Made by a program: the position numbers and the translations under genes. From Pelobium manganitolerans (lineage in GTDB: Bacteria; Bacteroidota; Bacteroidia; Sphingobacteriales; Sphingobacteriaceae): DNA of 64,000 nt. The notes beneath the pieces were generated by a model. It did not search any database, was not told the origin of the DNA, and was given only the letters and a program-made list of their open reading frames with translations. Each line of letters starts with the position of its first letter. Within the stretch, counting starts at the first letter, position 1. This document shows positions 50,370 through 58,464 of this stretch, one piece after another. The DNA lies in contig NZ_MBTA01000028.1 of NCBI RefSeq assembly GCF_003609575.1, positions 163,897 through 227,896 on the forward strand. The letters run 5' to 3'.

Positions 50370-52520
50370 ATGAAAAATTTTTATAAGCTAACCTTAGGCG
50401 TTAGCATCACGATGCTGATGGCTTCCTGTGTTAAACATGAGGTTTTAGATTTTCATGTAGATAAGCCAGTAAGCTTTGAAAATCAGGAACAGATAGATGC
50501 CTACCAGCCTCTGAAAACATATTTGAGTAAACAAGCAAATCCAGATTTTAAATTTGGGGCTGCCGTTTCTTTGTCGGATTATGTGAATAAAGGCGTCATG
50601 TACCGTTTGGTAAACAGCAATTTCGAAGAAATTGTACTCGGTTACGAGATGAAGCACGGCGCCGTAGTTAAAGACGACGGTAAAATAGATTTGGACAATG
50701 TAAAAGAGTTGCTAAAAACAGCCTCAGACGCAGGTATATCGGTTTATGGCCACACGCTTTGCTGGCATGCTAACCAAAATGCCAAGTATCTGAACGGTTT
50801 GATTGCACCTATAATAATTCCGGGGACGGCCCAACCTACTTGGGATGTGGTGACCAAAGCAGATTTTGAGACAGATAACAACTCCAATTATGAATCAAAT
50901 AGTAATGCCCAGCTTTCATTTACCGCAGTGGGCGGGGGGGCTAACGGACAAGGCCGGGCTTTAAAAATAACCAATGACGCTGTTAGGACAAATGATTGGG
51001 ATGCACAATTTTTTATAAAATTTAGCCCGGTAGTGAAAGTAGGAGAGCAATACGAATTTAGTATGGATGTAAAAGCAGATGCTCCTGCTAATTTTGGTAC
51101 CCAAGCCCATACCGTTCCTTACAGTTATAAGTTTTATGATTTCTTTGGAAGTATCTCGGCCACTACCTCATGGACAAAGTATACCAAAGTCATCACGGTT
51201 ACTAGTGACATGGCCGAGTGCGGCGCTATAGCTTTTAACTTAGGTAAAAATGCCACTACTTATTATTTTGACAACGTTACCTTGAAAAAGTATAACGAAA
51301 AAGGTAGCGGAAACGGTGGCTACGCTTATTTCTTTACCAACCCAACTGCTACCGACTTTTACAAAGCCCAAGTCGCTTATGGGTTAACGCCAGTACTGGA
51401 AAACAATAAAGAATACACACTTAAGTTTGTTGCCAAAGGAAGTGTTGAAGGAAACATTAGAGCAGAGATTCAATCTACCTCAGATTATTCTTCTAATGGC
51501 TTTGGAACCATTGCGCTTACCAAAGGCTGGAAAGAATATGAGTTTAAAACAACGGCCTCCAAGGCCGACCGTAATGCTTTGGTGATAAGTTTTGGTGATT
51601 ATGTTGGTACCGTAACTATTGACAATGTAAAGCTAATGGCTTCCGACGGCAATGTCAACCTAATTGCTAACAGTGACTTTGAAAATAATGCAGACGGTTG
51701 GGGCGGATGGGGAAATAACTCAACCCGTGGACGTACAGCGCAAGGAGAAGGATATGGAGGTGCACAAGACCAAATTATCGAAAAAACCCCGGCAGAAAAG
51801 AAAACCATTATTACCGAGGCGCTTACCAAATTTATTTCTAGTATGGTAGATACCTGCAAAAGCTATGTTAAAGCATGGGATGTGGTAAACGAACCAATGG
51901 ATGACGGTAGCCCATACAACCTTAAAACCGGCGTAGGCAAAACAAACATGTCCAGCGATGAGTTCTATTGGCAAGACTACTTAGGCAAAGACTATGCGGT
52001 GGAAGCCTTTAAATTAGCCAGACAGCACGGAAACACAGGCGACCTACTTTTTATAAACGATTATAACCTAGAGTATAGCATGGATAAATGCAAAGGCTTG
52101 ATAGATTATGTTAAATATATAGAAAGCAAAGGTGCAAAGGTAGATGGTATTGGTACCCAGATGCATATTTCTACTACCTCTGATAAGCAGAAAATAGCAG
52201 AGATGTTCACTCTGCTTGCAGCTACAGGTAAAAAAATCAAGGTATCAGAACTGGATATGGGTATCGGCGATAAAAAGAAAACTGCCCAGGCCACCGCAGA
52301 GGATTACCAAGCGCAGGCCGATATGTACAAATACGTTATTGATAAGTATTTTGAGATTATCCCTGCAAACCAACGTTACGGTATTACCATTTGGAGTCCT
52401 ACAGACAGCCCAGACAATTCAAGCTGGAGAGCCGGAGAACCGATAGGTTTGTGGACCTTGGGCAATTATACACGTAAACCGGCCTATGTTGGCGTTGCGG
52501 AAGCTTTAAAAGGAAAATAG
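50370..52520 (+). CDS. xyn10C: Surface GH10 xylanase with carbohydrate-binding modules inserted in the barrel
   Basis: This is a 716-residue lipoprotein (Cys20 in MASCVKHE). The GH10 barrel starts at about 55 (FKFGAAVSLSDYV), reaches GHTLCWH (128-133), is interrupted at about 155-470 by CBM4/9-type beta-sandwiches, and resumes with acid/base Glu508 (WDVVNEP) and nucleophile Glu627 (SELD). This barrel-inserted design is known from Prevotella Xyn10C and Bacteroides xus loci. The first CBM (about 160-308) is complete. The second (about 312-425) lacks its expected first strands, and a matching first-strand segment (NLIANSDFENNADGWGGWG) lies after its last strand at 430-448. It begins polymer breakdown at the cell surface and feeds the two SusCD systems. 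A strong terminator follows. Confidence 0.95.
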   Translation: MKNFYKLTLGVSITMLMASCVKHEVLDFHVDKPVSFENQEQIDAYQPLKTYLSKQANPDFKFGAAVSLSDYVNKGVMYRLVNSNFEEIVLGYEMKHGAVVKDDGKIDLDNVKELLKTASDAGISVYGHTLCWHANQNAKYLNGLIAPIIIPGTAQPTWDVVTKADFETDNNSNYESNSNAQLSFTAVGGGANGQGRALKITNDAVRTNDWDAQFFIKFSPVVKVGEQYEFSMDVKADAPANFGTQAHTVPYSYKFYDFFGSISATTSWTKYTKVITVTSDMAECGAIAFNLGKNATTYYFDNVTLKKYNEKGSGNGGYAYFFTNPTATDFYKAQVAYGLTPVLENNKEYTLKFVAKGSVEGNIRAEIQSTSDYSSNGFGTIALTKGWKEYEFKTTASKADRNALVISFGDYVGTVTIDNVKLMASDGNVNLIANSDFENNADGWGGWGNNSTRGRTAQGEGYGGAQDQIIEKTPAEKKTIITEALTKFISSMVDTCKSYVKAWDVVNEPMDDGSPYNLKTGVGKTNMSSDEFYWQDYLGKDYAVEAFKLARQHGNTGDLLFINDYNLEYSMDKCKGLIDYVKYIESKGAKVDGIGTQMHISTTSDKQKIAEMFTLLAATGKKIKVSELDMGIGDKKKTAQATAEDYQAQADMYKYVIDKYFEIIPANQRYGITIWSPTDSPDNSSWRAGEPIGLWTLGNYTRKPAYVGVAEALKGK

Positions 52521-52548
52521 CTGAGTTTTGTTGGTTTAATTTAGCAGA

Positions 52549-52580
52549 TATCGGGGGCAATTGCTCCCGATACTTTACTT
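52549..52580 (+). terminator. Terminator of the xus operon
   Basis: TATCGGGGGC (52549-52558) pairs with GCTCCCGATA (52563-52572), a 10-bp stem with one G-T pair and an AATT loop, followed by CTTTACTT. It lies 28 bases after the GH10 stop and separates the xus operon from the next promoter. Confidence 0.75.
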
Positions 52581-52593
52581 AATAGATGATTAT

Positions 52594-52621
52594 TTGTTGA
52601 TATACAAATGGACTACATTTC
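52594..52621 (+). promoter_or_regulatory. Promoter of the STN-receptor/DUF4249 operon
   Basis: TTG at 52594-52596, a 17-base spacer and TACATTTC at 52614-52621 match TTG-N17-23-TAnnTTTG with one mismatch. It lies directly after the xus terminator and 54 bases before the next start codon, so this operon is probably controlled apart from xus. Confidence 0.5.
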
Positions 52622-52675
52622 CCGAAATATGAGTAGGAGATATTAGATTTCCGCAACTCACAAAATCTAAAACCC

Positions 52676-53416
52676 ATGAAATTAAGCGTGCGACTGTTAA
52701 GCGCATTGTTTGTACTAATTTTTACTCTACCCTCTAGATCACAGACAATAAGTGATAGCCTTTTTGTAGCCCATGCAACAAATTATACCGTCAATAATTA
52801 CTTAAACCAATTAAAAAGCGAAGCGCCGATATACGACGGCCAAAAATATCTCCCTGATTTAAGATTGGACGAAAACGGGCATACCCTGTTTCTCAGCAAT
52901 CAGTACACCAAAGGCTCGGTTGTTTATGATGGACATCTTTTTAACAATGTGGATATGGAGTACGATTTGGTGCATGACCAGTTAGTGCTTTTAAACTACG
53001 ATAGGGTTAGCGGAATAGTACTTAAACAAGCCCATGTTGACTCGTTTTATCTGCACGGGCATAGCTTTGTTCATATCAGACCTGCTGATATAAAAGCGAA
53101 AGAAATACGTCCGGGATATTTTGAGCTTTTATATAACGGCAAGGTTGATTTATTGGCCAAAAGAATAAAAACAATAAGCGAAACCACTACCCAATACAAA
53201 GTTAAACGGACTGTTGAGCAACAGGATTTTTATTATGTGCATAAAGACAGCAGTTATATCCGCATACGGAACAAAAAAGATTTGTTCAGCGTGTTTGGCG
53301 ATACGCATACGTCAAAAGAAAGCCAGCAGTATCTTAAAAGCCAGCATATAAATTTTAGGAAAGATAAGGAAAAAGCAATGCTCGCCTTATTGAAATGGCA
53401 TGATTCAAAGATGTAA
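52676..53416 (+). CDS. Exported protein of unknown function, first gene of the STN-receptor operon
   Basis: I do not recognise a named family. The 246-residue protein has a signal peptide of about 22 residues (ending RSQ) and no lipobox. The body is rich in alternating hydrophobic and aromatic strands (GHTLFLSNQYTKGSVVYDG, DMEYDLVHDQLVLLNYD) and ends in a charged helical tail (KDKEKAMLALLKWHDSKM), suggesting a periplasmic beta-rich protein. The stop lies four bases before the receptor ATG, so the two are surely co-transcribed and probably act together, perhaps as a periplasmic partner of the receptor's STN domain (inference). Confidence 0.75.
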   Translation: MKLSVRLLSALFVLIFTLPSRSQTISDSLFVAHATNYTVNNYLNQLKSEAPIYDGQKYLPDLRLDENGHTLFLSNQYTKGSVVYDGHLFNNVDMEYDLVHDQLVLLNYDRVSGIVLKQAHVDSFYLHGHSFVHIRPADIKAKEIRPGYFELLYNGKVDLLAKRIKTISETTTQYKVKRTVEQQDFYYVHKDSSYIRIRNKKDLFSVFGDTHTSKESQQYLKSQHINFRKDKEKAMLALLKWHDSKM

Positions 53417-53420
53417 TATA

Positions 53421-56183
53421 ATGAAGATTAAGCTATTTCTACTGGTATTTGTTTTTTTAACGGCATTGCGGGGAAGTGCGCAAGAGCGTACCAAGTATTT
53501 AAATCTGCACCTCAATAACCAGCCGTTAATGCAATTGGTAAAACAGATTGAATTGCAAACGGGTTATCGTATCTATTATGAAACGGCAGCGTTTGATAGC
53601 CTTAAGGTAAACATTAGTGCCGAAAATATGCCGGTAGAAAAAGTTTTTGATCAGGTTTTTACCGGGACAGATTTTTATTATTCTATTTTTAAGAACGCAG
53701 TTTTTCTTACGAAGGGCAAGAAAATTTTAACACACCTCCCATCGCAGTTTACCGGTAAAAAAGAAGAAATTGTAAAAGAGAATGAACAGCTGGTAGCAGA
53801 TCTTTCCACAAAAAAAGTTTCTGTTCCTGCCACGCTTGAAAATAAATTATACACCATTGGCCGCTCAACAAATTCTACCAAGGCCACAGCTACCATCGCC
53901 GGAAACGTCAGAAATTCTGAAACAGGAGAGCCAATTCCGGGGGTATATGTTTTTATTGATAATCCCCGTTTGGGCGTAGTTACAGACGCTTTCGGCTTTT
54001 ATTCTCTTACGCTGCCAAAAGGGAAACATAAGCTCAATGTCAGAAGTGTTGGTTTAAAAGATACTCACCGTCAGATTTTATTGCAGAACGACGGTAAATT
54101 GGATATCAACGTGGCAGAGGAGCCTTTTGCATTAAAGGAAGTAGTAATTACTACAGATAAAAGTTCAAATATCCGCCAAACGCAGATGGGGATAGAAAAA
54201 CTGGACATTAAAACCATTAAACAAGTGCCCACGGTTTTTGGCGAAGCCGATGTGCTGAGGGTGGTGCTTACCCTTCCGGGCGTTAAATCTGTAGGGGAAT
54301 CAAGCACAGGCTTTAACGTTAGAGGCGGTTCGGTAGATCAAAACCTTATCCTTTTTAACGATGCCACTATTTACAACCCATCGCATTTTTTCGGCTTCTT
54401 TTCGGCATTTAATTCCGAAGTGATTAAAGATGTACAACTGTATAAAAGCAGTATACCGGCGAAGTTTGGTGGCCGGCTTTCTTCGGTGCTCGAACTTAAC
54501 GGTCGCGAGGGAAATAAAAAACAGTTTAGCGGTACGGCGGGCATAGGTTTAATTACCAGCAAACTGAATATAGAAGGGCCTTTAATTAAAGACAAAACAT
54601 CGTTTATACTGGCCGGAAGAACTACTTACTCTAACTGGATTATGGATGTTTTGCCAAAGAGTACCGGTTATCAGGGTGCAAAGGCCAGCTTTTATGATCT
54701 TAATTTAAACCTTAGCCATCAGCAGAATGAGAAAAATAGTTTTTATGCTACTGGGTATTTCAGTAATGATAAATCTAACCTGGCAACAGACACCACTTTC
54801 CAGTATAGCAACAGAAACATAGCCTTGCGGTGGAAACATACATTCAACAACAAAATTTACGGCATTTTATCTGCCGGACATGACTATTACAGCTACAATA
54901 ATTACAGCAACTATAAAGACGATGTAGATTATAGGCTTAAGTTTGACATAGCCCAGAGCAACTTAAAAGCGAATTTTAGCTATTACCCCAACGTTAAATG
55001 GAATATAGATTTTGGCGCAAGCACTATTTATTACAAAAACAGCCCGGGTTCGCTTGAACCTTATAGCAACAAATCTTTGGTAATTGCCGATGTGTTACCG
55101 AAAGAACAGGCATTAGAAAGTGCTGTTTTTGCCGAGCAACGTTATGATTTAACAGATGCCATTACGTTGAACGCAGGTCTGCGCTATTCGTTCTACAGCT
55201 ATTTAGGGCCTGCTGATGTAAACTTTTATGCGTCCGGTTTTGAGAAAAACGATGCTAATATCGTTTCGGTAGAATCTTACGGGAACGGCAAACCGATAAA
55301 AACATATCATGCGCCAGAGTTCCGTTTGGGTGCCAGATTTGCGCTTAGCCCTGATTTTTCTGTAAAAGCCGGCTACAATACCCAAAGGCAGTATATCCAC
55401 ATGTTGTCTAATACCACATCCGTTTCGCCAACAGATGTGTGGAAGTTGAGCGATTTAAATATTGCTCCGCAAGAGGGTAGTCAAATTTCTTTAGGCTTAT
55501 ATAAAAACTTTAAATCCAATACCATAGAAACATCTTTGGAAGGGTATTTTAAAAAAATCAACAACTTTTTAGATTATAAAAGCGGGGCAGTTTTAATCTT
55601 GAACCATAAAATTGAACAGGATGTACTGCCCACCGTTGGCAAAGCGTACGGGCTTGAATTTATGGTGAAAAAGCTCTCGGGGAAACTTAACGGTTGGGTA
55701 AGCTACACCTATTCGCGCACCTTTTTAAAAACAGAAGATGTTGCCGGGGGCAATTCTATTAACGGAGGCCAATATTACCCTGCCAATTATGATAAGCCAC
55801 ATGATTTTACGTTGATAGGCAACTACCGGTTTTCGCACCGGGTGAGTTTTTCGCTAAACCTAACTTACAGTACAGGCCGGCCAATTACGCTTCCGGTAGG
55901 TAAATATTATTACGAGGGAGGCCAAAGGTTGCTTTATTCTGATAGGAACCAATACCGCATCCCAGATTATTTTAGGTCAGATATTTCGCTCAATGTTTTA
56001 GGGAACCACAAAAAAGCCCAGTTGATGCACAATTCCTGGACATTTGGCATATACAATCTTACCGGGAGAAAAAATGTGTTTTCTACCTTTTTTGCTAGCG
56101 AAAACAAAATAATTAACGGTTACCAGCTATCGATTTTCGGTACGGCAATACCTTTTATAAGCTATAATATCCGTTTCAGATGA
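53421..56183 (+). CDS. TonB-dependent receptor with N-terminal STN and carboxypeptidase-like domains
   Basis: The ATG at 53421 starts the signal peptide (MKIKLFLLVFVFLTALRGSAQ); the frame itself opens at 53400. The protein has 920 residues. An STN (secretin/TonB short N-terminal) domain covers about 28-98 (LNNQPLMQLVKQIELQTGYR). A variable linker reaches about 155, a carboxypeptidase-regulatory-like domain covers about 160-240, a TonB-box-like FALKEVVITTDK follows, and then plug (GFNVRGGSVDQNLILFNDA) and barrel (final IRFR). STN domains usually signal to a FecR-type anti-sigma factor, but no sigma or anti-sigma gene is present in the window. It is not SusC-like and has no SusD partner. The stop overlaps the ATG of the DUF4249 gene by four bases (ATGA). 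Confidence 0.92.
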   Translation: MKIKLFLLVFVFLTALRGSAQERTKYLNLHLNNQPLMQLVKQIELQTGYRIYYETAAFDSLKVNISAENMPVEKVFDQVFTGTDFYYSIFKNAVFLTKGKKILTHLPSQFTGKKEEIVKENEQLVADLSTKKVSVPATLENKLYTIGRSTNSTKATATIAGNVRNSETGEPIPGVYVFIDNPRLGVVTDAFGFYSLTLPKGKHKLNVRSVGLKDTHRQILLQNDGKLDINVAEEPFALKEVVITTDKSSNIRQTQMGIEKLDIKTIKQVPTVFGEADVLRVVLTLPGVKSVGESSTGFNVRGGSVDQNLILFNDATIYNPSHFFGFFSAFNSEVIKDVQLYKSSIPAKFGGRLSSVLELNGREGNKKQFSGTAGIGLITSKLNIEGPLIKDKTSFILAGRTTYSNWIMDVLPKSTGYQGAKASFYDLNLNLSHQQNEKNSFYATGYFSNDKSNLATDTTFQYSNRNIALRWKHTFNNKIYGILSAGHDYYSYNNYSNYKDDVDYRLKFDIAQSNLKANFSYYPNVKWNIDFGASTIYYKNSPGSLEPYSNKSLVIADVLPKEQALESAVFAEQRYDLTDAITLNAGLRYSFYSYLGPADVNFYASGFEKNDANIVSVESYGNGKPIKTYHAPEFRLGARFALSPDFSVKAGYNTQRQYIHMLSNTTSVSPTDVWKLSDLNIAPQEGSQISLGLYKNFKSNTIETSLEGYFKKINNFLDYKSGAVLILNHKIEQDVLPTVGKAYGLEFMVKKLSGKLNGWVSYTYSRTFLKTEDVAGGNSINGGQYYPANYDKPHDFTLIGNYRFSHRVSFSLNLTYSTGRPITLPVGKYYYEGGQRLLYSDRNQYRIPDYFRSDISLNVLGNHKKAQLMHNSWTFGIYNLTGRKNVFSTFFASENKIINGYQLSIFGTAIPFISYNIRFR

Positions 56184-57316
56184 AAACATTGAAACATCTT
56201 ATACCCGTAGTTTGTCTGCTGGCTTTTTTTGCCTGCAAAGATGCTTTTACGCCCGAAGTTGAGGCCAAGTACAAAAACTTACTGGTAGTAGAAGGCTTTA
56301 TAAACATTGGCGAAGAAACCACCATCAGGCTTAGCCGCACTGCCGATCTGCAAGACTGGCAAAGCATTATACCAGAAAAAAATGCGGAAGTAAGAATAGA
56401 AGGAGACCAAGGCGCATTGGTGCAAGGAACCACAGACAATAACGGGAGGTGCGTGTTACAGACCCAAAATCTGAAACTTACCGAACATTACCGCTTAAAG
56501 CTAACAGACGCGAAAGGTAAAATTTATGAAACCGATTATCTGGAGACCAAAGCGGCGCCGGAGATAGACAGCGTAAATTATAAGTTGGAAGGCGAAGGTT
56601 TCCGGATATATGTAAATACACATGACCAGGCAAATAAAACAAGATACTATAAATGGGATTATGACGAAACCTGGGAAATCCGGTCGGATCTTAAATCATA
56701 TTTCGAGTACAAAAACGGACAGGTAGTTAACAGAGACCCAAATTTGAATATTACCTATTGCTGGCGGAATGAACGGTCTGCCCGCATCCTGTTGGGCTCT
56801 ACAGAGCGTCTTTCGGAAGACAGGTTAACAGAAATGCCCATAAATTTTGTAAAGGGAAATGCGGAAAAAGTGGCTTTTACTTATAGCATATTGGTAAAAC
56901 AATACGGTTTAACCCAACAGGCCTATCAATATCTACGTAACATCAAGAAAAATACCGAACAGATAGGCGGTATTTTTGACTCGCAACCGTCTGAACTTAA
57001 AGGAAATGTTTACTGCGTTTCTGATCCGCAAGAACAGGTACTGGGCTGGATTAGCGCTGGTAGCATGACCAAAAAAAGATTGTTTATTACCGATAAAGAT
57101 AAGCCAATAGGCCGAAATTGGCTTTATATCCGAGACTGCCAAGCTTTCAACATCACTAAAGATAGTTTAGATTATTATATGAACGGCAACAATGGGATTG
57201 TAGACAATATTGGAGACCGCTGGTTAAATATTATAGGCTATGTTATAGGTGACAATAACTGTATAGATTGCCGTTTGCGAGGCTCAAACATTAAACCCGA
57301 TTACTGGCCAAATTAA
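56180..57316 (+). CDS. DUF4249 lipoprotein, copy 1
   Basis: This is a 378-residue lipoprotein with Cys19 (AFFACKDAFTPEVE). The DUF4249 family is recognised from the start KNLLVVEGFINIGEETTIRLSR, YYKWDYDETWEIRSDLKSYFEYKN and the end CIDCRLRGSNIKPDYWPN. An Ig-like N-terminal part is followed by a beta-rich C-terminal part with conserved cysteines. The ATG overlaps the receptor stop, implying translational coupling and a working partnership, perhaps as a surface lid or ligand-binding subunit for the receptor in the way SusD serves SusC (inference). No characterised function is known to me. It is followed eight bases later by its duplicate. Confidence 0.88.
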   Translation: MKTLKHLIPVVCLLAFFACKDAFTPEVEAKYKNLLVVEGFINIGEETTIRLSRTADLQDWQSIIPEKNAEVRIEGDQGALVQGTTDNNGRCVLQTQNLKLTEHYRLKLTDAKGKIYETDYLETKAAPEIDSVNYKLEGEGFRIYVNTHDQANKTRYYKWDYDETWEIRSDLKSYFEYKNGQVVNRDPNLNITYCWRNERSARILLGSTERLSEDRLTEMPINFVKGNAEKVAFTYSILVKQYGLTQQAYQYLRNIKKNTEQIGGIFDSQPSELKGNVYCVSDPQEQVLGWISAGSMTKKRLFITDKDKPIGRNWLYIRDCQAFNITKDSLDYYMNGNNGIVDNIGDRWLNIIGYVIGDNNCIDCRLRGSNIKPDYWPN

Positions 57317-57324
57317 GGAGTTAA

Positions 57325-58455
57325 ATGAAGGCTACACCAATAATTATGTTTCTTTTTGCTTTGCTGTTTTGTGCGTGTAAAGATGCGTTTACGCCACAGG
57401 TGGATGCAAAGTATAAAAACCTGTTGGTAGTAGAAGGTTTTATCAGTATCGGCACAAGTACTACCATTAAGCTTAGCCGTACCGGTGATTTGCAAGACTG
57501 GCAGGTAACCGTCCCCGAAAAAAACGCGGAAGTTACCATAACGGGAAATAAAGGAACGCTTTTAAACGGCTTTTCGGGCGAAGACGGACAGTGCGTTTTA
57601 AATACCGAAAACCTTAGTTTAGAAGAAAACTATATGCTTAGCATTAAGCTTGCCGACGGAAAAACTTACCAAACAGCATATTTAGACGGGAAAGCAAGCC
57701 CCAAGATAGACAGCCTTAATTTTGCGGTAGAGAGCAAGGGATTTCAGGTGTATATCCATACCCACGATAATTCTGGAAATACCCGCTATTATAAGTGGGA
57801 CTATCAGGAAACATGGGAAATCAGGTCGCCATTTCCCTCATCGGTTGAATATAAAAACGGCAAAGTGGTAACACGCGATCCCAACATTAATATTCAATAC
57901 TGTTGGAGCACTTCCAAATCATCACATATATTGTTGGAAACAACAGAACGGCTTACAGAAGATAAGGTTACGTTTTTTCCGCTTATCCATATTATAGGCA
58001 ACTCTGTAAAGGTAGCCTATATGTACAGCATTTTAGTAAACCAATATGGCTTGACGCCAGAAGCCTACCAATACCTGGTAAATATGAGGAAAAATACAGA
58101 GCAAATTGGAAGCATATTCGACTCGCAGCCTTCTGAACTTCAAGGGAATATTGTTTGTACGTCAAATCCCGGAGAACAGGTAATAGGTTGGGTTAGTGCC
58201 GGCACAGTATCGCAAAAGAGATTGTTCATCAGCTATAAAGACAAACCCGCCGCCAGCTATGATTGGGTTTACCGGCAATCCTGTGAAGCTTTCATCTCCT
58301 CGCAAGACAGCCTTTTATATTATTTAGGCGGTAATAAGTTAATTATCGATGAACAGCTGAGGGACGGAAAGGTCAAATATTCCATGAGTTCGAGAGAATG
58401 CATCGATTGCCGGTTAAGAGGCTCAAACATCAAACCCGATTATTGGCCAAATTAA
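57325..58455 (+). CDS. DUF4249 lipoprotein, copy 2
   Basis: This 376-residue tandem duplicate of the preceding gene has a lipobox (LLFCACKDAFTPQVD). The N-terminal 35 residues after Cys and the last 15 (RLRGSNIKPDYWPN) are almost identical to copy 1, whereas the middle (for example IQYCWSTSKSSHILLETTERL) has diverged. That is what would be expected if the ends bind a shared partner and the middle faces variable ligand (inference). It has a clear AAGGAG ribosome-binding sequence eight bases before the ATG, unusual for this phylum and unlike its neighbours, perhaps marking stronger independent translation. Confidence 0.88.
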   Translation: MKATPIIMFLFALLFCACKDAFTPQVDAKYKNLLVVEGFISIGTSTTIKLSRTGDLQDWQVTVPEKNAEVTITGNKGTLLNGFSGEDGQCVLNTENLSLEENYMLSIKLADGKTYQTAYLDGKASPKIDSLNFAVESKGFQVYIHTHDNSGNTRYYKWDYQETWEIRSPFPSSVEYKNGKVVTRDPNINIQYCWSTSKSSHILLETTERLTEDKVTFFPLIHIIGNSVKVAYMYSILVNQYGLTPEAYQYLVNMRKNTEQIGSIFDSQPSELQGNIVCTSNPGEQVIGWVSAGTVSQKRLFISYKDKPAASYDWVYRQSCEAFISSQDSLLYYLGGNKLIIDEQLRDGKVKYSMSSRECIDCRLRGSNIKPDYWPN

Positions 58456-58464
58456 AGATCATCA

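Noticed and set aside
53421..56183. Treating the STN receptor as a third SusC with a missing SusD
   Set aside because: It has an STN domain and barrel features unlike SusC, and its partner is DUF4249, so it is a different receptor type.
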